Below are positions 35,200 to 42,707 of a DNA stretch of 64,000 nucleotides, one piece after another. The DNA lies in the NCBI RefSeq assembly GCF_023701945.1, contig NZ_JABAEF010000006.1:186001-250000 (forward strand). Reading direction: 5' to 3'. Source of the DNA: Rhizobium sp. CG5 (GTDB lineage Bacteria; Pseudomonadota; Alphaproteobacteria; Rhizobiales; Rhizobiaceae). Within the stretch, counting starts at the first letter, position 1, and each line of letters begins with the position of its first letter. Position numbers and translations under genes: made by a program. Below the pieces are notes generated by a model. It had not been told where the DNA came from, searched no databases, and saw only the letters and a program-made list of their open reading frames with translations.

Positions 35200-36800
35200 T
35201 GCGCGCCAAGGTCGTCATCATCGGATCCGGAATGGCCGGCGCCCATCTGGCCTACAGCCTTGCCCAGAAGGGCGTCGATGTCCTGGTGCTGGAGGCCGGC
35301 CCGCGCCGCAGCCGCGCCGACAATCTCAAGACCTTCTACGACAATCCGGTCAAGGGCCCGCAATCGCCCTATCCAAGCGTCGCCTCGGCACCGCATCCGG
35401 AAGACCAGACCTACGACGATTTCTATGTGCAGGCCGGACCGGATCGTTTCATCGGTGCCTATCTGCGGCTTTACGGCGGCACCAGCTGGCACTGGACCGG
35501 CTTTGCCGATCGCCTGCGTCCGGTCGATTTCAAGATGAAATCGACCTATGGCGTGGCCGAAGACTGGCCGATCGACTACGACCTGATCGTCCCTTATTAC
35601 AAGCAGGCCGAACAGCGTTGGGGCGTGTCCGGCGATCCCAATTTCACCTGGGGCGCGCCGCGCGACAGCGCCTACCAGATGCCGCCGATCCCGATGAGCT
35701 ACATGGATCGCCAGGTGGAGAAGGCGCTGACCACACTGGGTCTCACCGCCGGACCATTTTCCCACGCCCGCAATTCGGAACTGTTCGACAATCGGCCGGT
35801 CTGCTGCGGCAACAATACCTGCGTGCCGATCTGTCCGATCGGCGCCAAATACGATGCCTCCGTGCATGCCGAAAAGGCCGAGCAGGCCGGCGCCCGCATC
35901 GTCACCGACGCGCTCGTCACCTTCATCGAGATCGGCCCGGACCGCCAGGTCAAACGCGTCAAGGTGCGCCGGCCCGATGGCGAAAGTTTCTGGGTCGAAG
36001 GCGATGTCTTCGCGCTGTGCGGCCATGCCATCGAGAACCCGCGCCTGCTGCTCAATTCCGCGCAGGAAGGGGCTGCCAACGGCGTTGCCAATTCCAGCGG
36101 CGATGTCGGCCGCTATCTGCTGACCCAGGCAAACCAGGATTGCTGGGGCCTGACGCCGGACCCGGTCTTCCCCTATCGCGGGCCGCAGCAGACCGGCGGC
36201 CTGATCGAGATGCGCGACGGTCCGTTCCGCACCGAGCGGGCGGCGATCGGCACCTCCTTCATGAACAGCGGCTGGTCGGGCAATTCGGACGCCACCAGCC
36301 TGGCCAAGACGCTGATTGCGCAAGGCGTGTTCGGACAGGAGCTGTCGCGCCGCATCAACGACACGGTATCGCGGCATCTGCGCCTCAATTCCTCGGCAGA
36401 AGTGCTTCCCGACCGCAATAACCGCATCGAGCTTGCCGATATCCGCGATAGCGCCGGCATCCCAAAGCCCAAGATCACCTTCCGTATGGACGACTATACC
36501 AAGTCGGGCATCGCGGCCGGCCTTGAGGTCAACCGGCAGATCTTTGCCGCCATGGGCGCCACGCAGGTGCAGTCGAACGAGCCCTATCTCTCCAACGCGA
36601 TCATTGGCGGTACAACCCGCATGGGCCTCGATCCGAAGACCTCGGTTGTCGATCGCGATCTGGTGTCCCAAGATCACCGCAATCTCTACATTCTCGGGTC
36701 TAGCAGCCATGTGACCGCCCCAGTCAACGCCCCTTCCCTGACGATCGCCGCCCTTGCCATCCGGGCCGCCGATCGCGTCATGGCGAACCTGCAGGACTAG
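35199..36800 (+). CDS. GMC flavoprotein dehydrogenase, large subunit
   Basis: A 533-residue GMC-family dehydrogenase of the type with a small subunit. FAD motif GSGMAG at residues 9-14; a Cys-rich segment CCGNNTCVPICPIGAKYD like the 3Fe-4S site of bacterial FAD-glucose dehydrogenase; C-terminal catalytic His/Asn in SSHVTAPVNAPSLTIAA. Substrate is a sugar, sugar alcohol or other alcohol, unknown here. There is no signal peptide; co-export with the upstream Tat subunit is inferred. Start overlaps the stop of that gene (TGATG). Confidence 0.88.
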   Translation: MRAKVVIIGSGMAGAHLAYSLAQKGVDVLVLEAGPRRSRADNLKTFYDNPVKGPQSPYPSVASAPHPEDQTYDDFYVQAGPDRFIGAYLRLYGGTSWHWTGFADRLRPVDFKMKSTYGVAEDWPIDYDLIVPYYKQAEQRWGVSGDPNFTWGAPRDSAYQMPPIPMSYMDRQVEKALTTLGLTAGPFSHARNSELFDNRPVCCGNNTCVPICPIGAKYDASVHAEKAEQAGARIVTDALVTFIEIGPDRQVKRVKVRRPDGESFWVEGDVFALCGHAIENPRLLLNSAQEGAANGVANSSGDVGRYLLTQANQDCWGLTPDPVFPYRGPQQTGGLIEMRDGPFRTERAAIGTSFMNSGWSGNSDATSLAKTLIAQGVFGQELSRRINDTVSRHLRLNSSAEVLPDRNNRIELADIRDSAGIPKPKITFRMDDYTKSGIAAGLEVNRQIFAAMGATQVQSNEPYLSNAIIGGTTRMGLDPKTSVVDRDLVSQDHRNLYILGSSSHVTAPVNAPSLTIAALAIRAADRVMANLQD

Positions 36801-36802
36801 AC

Positions 36803-38230
36803 GTGAAACAGTTTCTTGTGCTCCAGACGCTCATCCTGGCCCTCTTCGTCCTGCTCGGCAACGGCATCCGGTCGATCGGCACCATGTCGGTCTCGGTGTC
36901 CCAGGGCGAGTTTGCCAGTTTCCTCGACATATCGGTCGAAAAGACGGACGTGCTGGTCGAAGTGCTGCTGGGTGGCGCGGTGATCGCGCTGGCGCTGGCG
37001 CCCTTTGCGATTTCCGTGACAACGGCCCGGCGCGTCGCCGTCTGGGCAGCCGGTTTCGCATCGCTGTGTTACGCCACGGTCGGCATCACCATGCATATCG
37101 ATCCGGCGCTCGATCTGCGCGAGATCGTCGTCATCGCCAGCTTTGCGCTCGGCGGCTTTTCGGTGGCCTTCTTCGCGCCGCTCGCCCAGCTGTCGATTTC
37201 GCTGGCCGACAGCGAGGGCAAGCGGGCCGTGCTGATGACGGTGTGGACGGCGGCCCAGCCGATTGCCTTCCTGATCGCCCCGCAACTGGTGCGCTATGTC
37301 GCCTTCGATATCGGCATCGGCAATTATTTCCTGCTGCTGGCGGCCCTGCCGCTGATCTTCCTGGCGATCGTGCCGCTGGTCTTCGACGGCAAGCCTGTCG
37401 AGCCGCCGGCAGCCGGGCAAGGCACGACGCCGTGGAAGCCTGTCGTCGTTTTCATCCTCGCGGTCCTCGCCTTTGAGGCCTGGACCACGGCCAATACCTT
37501 TGCCGGCATCGACAGCGTGGTCAGCCTGTCGCTGATGGGCGTATTCCTCATTGTCGCCGCCTATATGGTGTCGCAGCGCCGCAAATGGATCCCGCCGGGC
37601 ACCACCCTGCCCTCTGCGGCGATCTTCCTGCTGATCGTGCTGTTCATCCTGCAGATCCCGACGACGGGGCTTTACGACACGGCCTATCTGGTCCGCCATC
37701 TCTGCTCCTCGGAGCTGATCACCAATCGCGCCACCATCGGGGCGGGCTGCCAGGTGCTGGCGGTGTTCGCCACGGGTGCAGCGCTGACCCGCTGGCCCAC
37801 GCTTGCCCCGACGCTGCTTGGGCTCTCGGTGCCGCTGCTGCTGGCCGGCACTGTGGCAACGGTCTTCTATCGCTACCAGGGCACCGAGGTCAGTCTCTTC
37901 TACGCCTCGAAAATCGTTTCGGCGATCGGCATGGGCATGGCGACCACGGTGGTCGTCGGATCGGTGATTGCCGCCAGCGGCGGCAACAAATTCGTCATGC
38001 TGGCGCCTGCCTTCATCATCATGTTCGGAACCGAAGTCGGCATCGAGCTGCTGGAAATCGTCTTCCAGTCCGCCAAGCTGTCGGGCCTGGATGAAACCAC
38101 TGCCTATCAGGCGGTGTTCCTGGCCCAGGTCGTCGCCGTGCTGCTGGCCCTCGGCCTGCTGGTCCAGCGGCTCGGCGCCTATGTCGCCACGCGGCGGCTG
38201 CGGCCTGGCCCCTCTCTGCCGGCATCATAA
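36803..38230 (+). CDS. MFS-like polytopic membrane transporter
   Basis: A 475-residue protein with about 12-14 hydrophobic segments and few charged loops, resembling DHA2-type major facilitator proteins (RRVAVWAAGFASLCYA, FSVAFFAPLAQLSISLADSEGK). No substrate motif is recognisable. GTG start 2 bases after the GMC stop, with AGGA upstream. Last gene of the operon, so it may import the dehydrogenase substrate or export a product. It could be a member of a poorly described family. Confidence 0.75.
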   Translation: MKQFLVLQTLILALFVLLGNGIRSIGTMSVSVSQGEFASFLDISVEKTDVLVEVLLGGAVIALALAPFAISVTTARRVAVWAAGFASLCYATVGITMHIDPALDLREIVVIASFALGGFSVAFFAPLAQLSISLADSEGKRAVLMTVWTAAQPIAFLIAPQLVRYVAFDIGIGNYFLLLAALPLIFLAIVPLVFDGKPVEPPAAGQGTTPWKPVVVFILAVLAFEAWTTANTFAGIDSVVSLSLMGVFLIVAAYMVSQRRKWIPPGTTLPSAAIFLLIVLFILQIPTTGLYDTAYLVRHLCSSELITNRATIGAGCQVLAVFATGAALTRWPTLAPTLLGLSVPLLLAGTVATVFYRYQGTEVSLFYASKIVSAIGMGMATTVVVGSVIAASGGNKFVMLAPAFIIMFGTEVGIELLEIVFQSAKLSGLDETTAYQAVFLAQVVAVLLALGLLVQRLGAYVATRRLRPGPSLPAS

Positions 38231-38418
38231 CCGGGCAGGCCGGCGTCTTTGCAAGCAAAATCAGTCGTCTTCAGACCGTTGCCGGTCTGTCGGCATGTGC
38301 CGAATTCATAGGATAGAAAGGATGCATCGGCGTTTCTGCATGCCTGCAATGAGATCTTATGCCTACTAATTGGGCGCAGGAATGGTCATATTATGGGCAT
38401 CAACAAAGGAACAAGACA

Positions 38419-38556
38419 ATGACAATTCGCCAGAAAATCCAGGCTTTTGCCGCTCGCCGCCGCGCCATCCGCGAACTTTCCGCCCTTGACGACCGCACCC
38501 TCAGCGACCTCGGCATTTCCCGTTCGCGTATCCACTCGGCTGTTGCCGGCAAGTAA
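38419..38556 (+). CDS. DUF1127 small basic protein
   Basis: 45 residues: MTIRQKIQAFAARRRAIREL then SALDDRTLSDLGISRSRI, the DUF1127 pattern. These short Arg-rich proteins are common in Rhizobiales; some affect phosphate/carbon metabolism or RNA turnover. An upstream in-frame ATG at 38359 is open but the domain starts at 38419. Solitary gene. Confidence 0.88.
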   Translation: MTIRQKIQAFAARRRAIRELSALDDRTLSDLGISRSRIHSAVAGK

Positions 38557-38711
38557 GACGGTTGGCGGCGTTCAAGCCGGCAATCGAGTACAGGACAAGA
38601 GATGAGCGGCCGTCGACAAAAGTCCGGCCGCTGAAGGGCGGGAAAAGTTCCCCGCCCGACTGAAAGCCCATCCGAGGCCTTACATCTGATTTTTCCAGCA
38701 GTGACCGCGCC

Positions 38712-39950
38712 TCAAAGGCCGTATTCCTCGGGAAACGTCCGCATCGAACTCTCCACCACCGTCACCGCACCGTCGATCAGCGCGCAGCGCCCGCTGCCGG
38801 GCAGGATGGCGCACAGATTGTCCACCGCCCTCACATCGTCCCGTGACCCGGATCCCGTGGCGATCCGCTCCAGCAGGCGGGCCATCTGGAAAGTTCCGCA
38901 TTTGCACGACGGACACTGACCGCAGGAACCGCCGGCAAAGAAGTCGATATACTCGGCGACCTTGCGCACGATGCTGGTGCCTTCCGAAATGACGATCATC
39001 GCCCCGGTACCAAGACGCGAGTTGCGGCTGCGCACCGAGTCGAAATCGAGCGCCACATCGAGATCCCGCGCCGTCAGCAGCGTGTTCGAAGGGCCGCCGG
39101 TGAACACCGCCTTGAAGGCCTTGCCGTCCAGCATGCCGCCGCCATGGGTAAAGACCAGCTCCTCAAGGCTCGTTCCCATCGGCAGCTCATAGAGGCCCGG
39201 CTTCAGCACGTCGCCCGACAGCGAAAACAGCTTGGTGCCGACGGCATTGCCAATGCCGAGCCCGCGATACCACGCAGCACCCTCGCGCAGGATATGGACG
39301 ACATTGGCGAATGTCTCGGTATTGTTGATCAGCGTCGGCAACCCGCCGACGCCCTTGTCGGCCGGAAATGGCGGCTTGCGGCGCGGAAAGGGAAATCCAC
39401 CCTCCAGCCACGAGACCACGGCCGTTTCCTCGCCGCCGATATAGCGGCCGGAACTCGGCGTCACCGTCAGGCAGACCGGCCGGCCGATCACGGTCTCGAT
39501 CAGCCCCAGAAGATCGCTGTCCCGCCATTCCGCCACGGCGTGACACATTTCGGCCAGGCCTTCGCTCTGGTGCGGGTTGATGTAGAATACCACGCGATTG
39601 GCGCGGATGGCCAAGGCGGCGATCAGAGCCCCCTCGATCACCTGATGCGGCGTCCAGCGCAGCAGGTGGCGGTCCTTGAAGGTGCCCGGCTCATCCTCAT
39701 TGCCGTTGCAGACCACATATTTCTCATCACCGACGGCCTCTGCCGCCGCAGTCCACTTGCGCCAGGTCGGAAAGCCGGCGCCGCCCATGCCGCGCAGGCC
39801 GGACTGCTCCAGCGTCGAAAGGATTTCGTCGGGCCGTGCAAGGGCTGCCAGAAGTCCCTCGCCGCCGCCGACCGCACGCCAGCCGTCGAGATTGGCGCCG
39901 AGCTTGTATTTCGGATTGAGAAGAACGGAATTGAGCTTTTCCATGATCAT
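38712..39950 (-). CDS. NuoF-like NADH/FMN/4Fe-4S subunit
   Basis: A 412-residue relative of the complex I 51-kDa subunit. FMN/NADH motifs GLRGMGGAGFPTWRKW, CNGNEDEPGTFKDRHLL, YIGGEETAVVSWLEG and INNTETFANV, then the N3-type 4Fe-4S ligands CGQCPSCKCGT plus Cys in DNLCAILPG. It would take electrons from NADH. No NuoE/thioredoxin-like domain or other complex I gene is present. The ATG overlaps the upstream flavoprotein stop (ATGA); a second ATG at 39944 is also possible. Third gene of the minus-strand operon transcribed from a sigma-54-type promoter. Confidence 0.85.
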   Translation of the reverse strand: MIMEKLNSVLLNPKYKLGANLDGWRAVGGGEGLLAALARPDEILSTLEQSGLRGMGGAGFPTWRKWTAAAEAVGDEKYVVCNGNEDEPGTFKDRHLLRWTPHQVIEGALIAALAIRANRVVFYINPHQSEGLAEMCHAVAEWRDSDLLGLIETVIGRPVCLTVTPSSGRYIGGEETAVVSWLEGGFPFPRRKPPFPADKGVGGLPTLINNTETFANVVHILREGAAWYRGLGIGNAVGTKLFSLSGDVLKPGLYELPMGTSLEELVFTHGGGMLDGKAFKAVFTGGPSNTLLTARDLDVALDFDSVRSRNSRLGTGAMIVISEGTSIVRKVAEYIDFFAGGSCGQCPSCKCGTFQMARLLERIATGSGSRDDVRAVDNLCAILPGSGRCALIDGAVTVVESSMRTFPEEYGL

Positions 39951-41572
39951 CGACCTTTGCCGTCGCCGGCCATGTGGCGGCGGAGTTCGAAATTGCCGTA
40001 GGGCGGATAAAGGAGCGGCGAGGCTTGCACGTCGCTGAGCCCGGCTTCGGTGAGTTCGCGCTGGAACTGGTGGACATGGGCAAGACCGGCCCTGCTCTGT
40101 TCGCGCCCCTTGGCGCGGGCGGCAGCGGCAGCGCCGGCTCGCCGGCCGAACACCAGGATATCGAGCAGGGCATTGCCCATCAGCCGGTTGCGTCCGTGGA
40201 TGCCGCCGGCCACCTCGCCGGCCGCATAGAGCCCCGGCACCTCCGTCTCGCTGCTCTTGTCGATCACCACGCCGCCATTCTGGTAGTGCAGGGTCGGGTA
40301 GATCAGCAGCGGCTCCATCTTGGGATCAATATGGCAGCGGTGGGCGAGATGGGCGAGCGACACCAGCTGCTTTTCCAGGATGTCGGGCTTTTGCCGCAGC
40401 AGGCCAGGGATGTCCAAAAACACGCCTTTGGCACCTTGCCGCTCGATGCCGCGACCTTGCGCGCATTCGCGCAGGATCGCTGCCGTCACCACGTCGCGGG
40501 GGGCGAGTTCGTCGATGAAGCGCTCGCCAAGCCCATTGACCAGTTGCGCGCCGGCCGAACGCGCCGCCTCGGAGACCAGTCCGCCGGCAAACAGCGAGGG
40601 ATAGGCGATGCCGGTCGGATGATACTGGAAGGAGTCCAGATCGCGCAGGGTCGCGCCGATCCGGTAGGCCAGCGCCAGCCCGTCGGCCGTGGCGCCGTAA
40701 TGGTTGGACGTCGCGAACCCGGCCAGATGCAGCCGGCCGGCGCCGCCGGTCGCCAGGATGACGGCGCCGGCGCGGACCACCCGGAAACGCCGGTGTTCGA
40801 GATCGTAGAGCACGGCACCGGCGCAATTGCCGCGTTCGTCCGACAACAGCTCGACCGCCGGAAAGCGGTTCATGACCATGATGTTGCGATCGAGTTCCAC
40901 GGTTTCGCGCAGCGTGCGCATGATCTCCAGCCCGGTAAAATCGCGATGGCTCAGAACGCGGGGCACCGTCGTGCCGCCGGCCCGCTTGCGCATCAGCCGG
41001 CCGCCGACCGGCCCGCCCTCGGCCAGGTCGAAGGAGACGCCGAGCGTGATCAGCCAGCGGATGATCTCCGGTCCGTCCCCGACCAGTTGCGCCACCAGAT
41101 CGCGGTCGGCGACAAAATGCCCGCCCTTGACCGTGTCGTCGAAGTGCCGCTGCAGACTGTCGTCCTCGCCGACAGCCGCCTGAATGCCGCCTTCGGCCAT
41201 CACGGTATTGCTGTCTCCGATCCGCAGCTTGTTGGCCACCACAACCTCCGCACCGGCCGCGGCGGCGGCAAGGGCCGCTGCTGCACCGGCGCCACCGCCG
41301 CCAATCACCAGCACGTCGGTGCGCAATGGCAGCGTGGCTGCCAGATCGACATCGTCGATCAGCGAACGGGATTCCAGCAAGCGGGCCAGCGCCGGATGAC
41401 AGGCCGCGCCGCGATTGGCGCCGACCCGCAGGATCGCCTTGGCGTCCGGTCCATGGTCGGGATGAAAGGCCGCCAGCAACTGCTCAGTGGCAAGCCCACC
41501 GTCGCGCATCGGCAGCACCGCGGCAGATTGAAGCCGGGCCAGCGCCGTTTCGAAAGGGATCGTGTCGACCAT
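39947..41572 (-). CDS. FrdA/SdhA/NadB-family flavoprotein
   Basis: A 541-residue flavoprotein. FAD motif VIGGGGAGAAAALAA, then NTVMAEGGIQAA, substrate-site motifs FQYHPTGIAYP, ELAPRDVV, LHYQNGGVVID and RNRLMGNALLDILVFGRRAG, matching the His and Arg residues that bind and protonate fumarate in FrdA. The His that covalently binds FAD in FrdA/SdhA (in SHT.AAEGG) is Asn here (SNTVMAEGG), so FAD is non-covalent, as in NadB and soluble fumarate reductases. No membrane anchor is encoded nearby. ATG 41572 has AGGAGGG 8 bases upstream. Confidence 0.85.
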   Translation of the reverse strand: MVDTIPFETALARLQSAAVLPMRDGGLATEQLLAAFHPDHGPDAKAILRVGANRGAACHPALARLLESRSLIDDVDLAATLPLRTDVLVIGGGGAGAAAALAAAAAGAEVVVANKLRIGDSNTVMAEGGIQAAVGEDDSLQRHFDDTVKGGHFVADRDLVAQLVGDGPEIIRWLITLGVSFDLAEGGPVGGRLMRKRAGGTTVPRVLSHRDFTGLEIMRTLRETVELDRNIMVMNRFPAVELLSDERGNCAGAVLYDLEHRRFRVVRAGAVILATGGAGRLHLAGFATSNHYGATADGLALAYRIGATLRDLDSFQYHPTGIAYPSLFAGGLVSEAARSAGAQLVNGLGERFIDELAPRDVVTAAILRECAQGRGIERQGAKGVFLDIPGLLRQKPDILEKQLVSLAHLAHRCHIDPKMEPLLIYPTLHYQNGGVVIDKSSETEVPGLYAAGEVAGGIHGRNRLMGNALLDILVFGRRAGAAAAARAKGREQSRAGLAHVHQFQRELTEAGLSDVQASPLLYPPYGNFELRRHMAGDGKGR

Positions 41573-41576
41573 GGCT

Positions 41577-42245
41577 TCAGCCCTCCTGTCTGGCAGTGGT
41601 TGGAGCCTGTAGGCGATCCGGTCCGGCAAGGTCGATCGTAACCTCGCCCCGCTCGATTTCGCCGAGCCTGCGCATCAGGTCGACGGGCCGAAGCGTCAGC
41701 GCCGTCGTCACCCGGCGGACCATCAGCCCGAGATGGTTCGGCCAGATCCGCTCCGGGCAGGCCAGCGTGCACAGGTTGCACATCACGCACTGGTCGAAAA
41801 TGTCACCGGCACCGGCGAAATCGCCATCGACCGCCAGCGCCACGCCACGTTGCACGTCGAGCCCCTTCGGACAGGCCCGGTCGCATCCGCCACAGTGGCG
41901 ACAATGGGCCGCCTCGGGAAAGATCTCCTGGACGGCATCGGCAAAGCGCCAGCTGTCGCGGATCTCCGATACGTCGTAGCGGTGCGGGCGGTCCGGGGTG
42001 AAATAGTCGATGAAGCTCACCTGCATGCCGTTTTCGGCCGGCGTTTCGCAGGCCAGAACGGTCGAGACCTCCCGTTCGCCCTCGCGGCGCACCATGCACC
42101 GACAAGCCCCGCAGACGCCCTGGCCAAAACAGCCGACATTGGCCGTCAGGGCCCGCCCGCCACGGGTTGCCGCCTGCAGGATGGACATCGGCCCGGCCGA
42201 CGCTACAGGCCCGCCATCGATCGTCAAATGTATCATGTTGCTCAC
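41577..42245 (-). CDS. 2Fe-2S / 2x4Fe-4S iron-sulfur protein
   Basis: A 222-residue protein with an N-terminal plant-type ferredoxin fold (CFGQGVCGACRC, later Cys in LACETP) and a C-terminal alpha-helical domain with two CxxCxxCxxxCP motifs (CRHCGGCDRACP and CVMCNLCTLACP). It is like FrdB/SdhB but with two 4Fe-4S motifs. It should connect the NuoF-like subunit to the flavoprotein. Begins the operon, 66 bases downstream of the sigma-54-type promoter. Confidence 0.85.
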   Translation of the reverse strand: MSNMIHLTIDGGPVASAGPMSILQAATRGGRALTANVGCFGQGVCGACRCMVRREGEREVSTVLACETPAENGMQVSFIDYFTPDRPHRYDVSEIRDSWRFADAVQEIFPEAAHCRHCGGCDRACPKGLDVQRGVALAVDGDFAGAGDIFDQCVMCNLCTLACPERIWPNHLGLMVRRVTTALTLRPVDLMRRLGEIERGEVTIDLAGPDRLQAPTTARQEG

Positions 42246-42310
42246 GATTGCTCTCCTTTGCCCTGCCCGGACTGTAGGCGACAGTCACGGCAAGGGTTTG
42301 CCAAAGGCTT

Positions 42311-42326
42311 TGCAACCACTGTGCCA
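42311..42326 (-). promoter_or_regulatory. Sigma-54 promoter for the redox operon
   Basis: Minus strand reads TGGCACAGTGGTTGCA, an exact match to TGGCAC-N5-TTGCW. It lies 66 bases before the iron-sulfur gene start. Spacing between GG and GC is 10 bases as required. Confidence 0.88.
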
Positions 42327-42430
42327 GGCTCTAGAAAATAACCTATGCAATTGTTTTATATAGCTTTTCTAAAATCCCTCTGACTGTTGCCGCCGGCTTT
42401 TGTCCGGGCAACCGACCAAAGCCGAGAAAC

Positions 42431-42525
42431 GCCGTTCGGATCACCGAACGGCAAGCAAGGCCGCTGCCGTTCGTGCGCATTCGGGAAACCGAACGTATTC
42501 CATCAGCAAAGCACGGAAATCCGAA
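42431..42525. promoter_or_regulatory. DctD-type upstream activator sites (three palindromes)
   Basis: Perfect GCCGTTCGG-ATCA-CCGAACGGC at 42431-42452 (centre 42441.5), TTCGG-GAAA-CCGAA at 42480-42493 (centre 42486.5), and CACGG-AAAT-CCGAA at 42512-42525 (centre 42518.5). The first is about 116 bp upstream of the -24 element of the minus-strand sigma-54 promoter, a normal enhancer distance. Binding by DctD is inferred from the adjacent dctBD genes; a role in dctB autoregulation is also possible. Confidence 0.65.
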
Positions 42526-42707
42526 CGCCCCGGGCCGGGAGCCTCAGATGACATCGTTTAAATTCAATAACTTGCGCGGGGAAAAAGGCCTGGCATGCCG
42601 CTTGCTGGAGAATAGCCAGGAACGTCCCGGCACATGATCAGGATCAAAGCGCTAAATTTGATCTCTGTTAATTTCCGCCGACTTGGACAGCAGAAGGATA
42701 TCATTCG

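Larger units (their letters stand above)
42246..42707. promoter_or_regulatory. Divergent regulatory region, redox operon / dctB
   Basis: 462 bases without genes. It contains the sigma-54-type promoter at 42311-42326 (minus strand), three palindromes of form CGG-N4-CCG with TTCGG/CCGAA arms (listed separately), and AT-rich sequence before both genes. AAGGA 9 bases before 42708 is the dctB ribosome site. Confidence 0.7.

Noticed and set aside
38605..38657. Two GC-rich hairpins after the DUF1127 gene as a terminator
   Set aside because: Inverted repeats AGCGGCCG/CGGCCGCT and GGGCGGG/CCCGCCC exist, but no T-run follows on either strand, so I could not support a terminator call.
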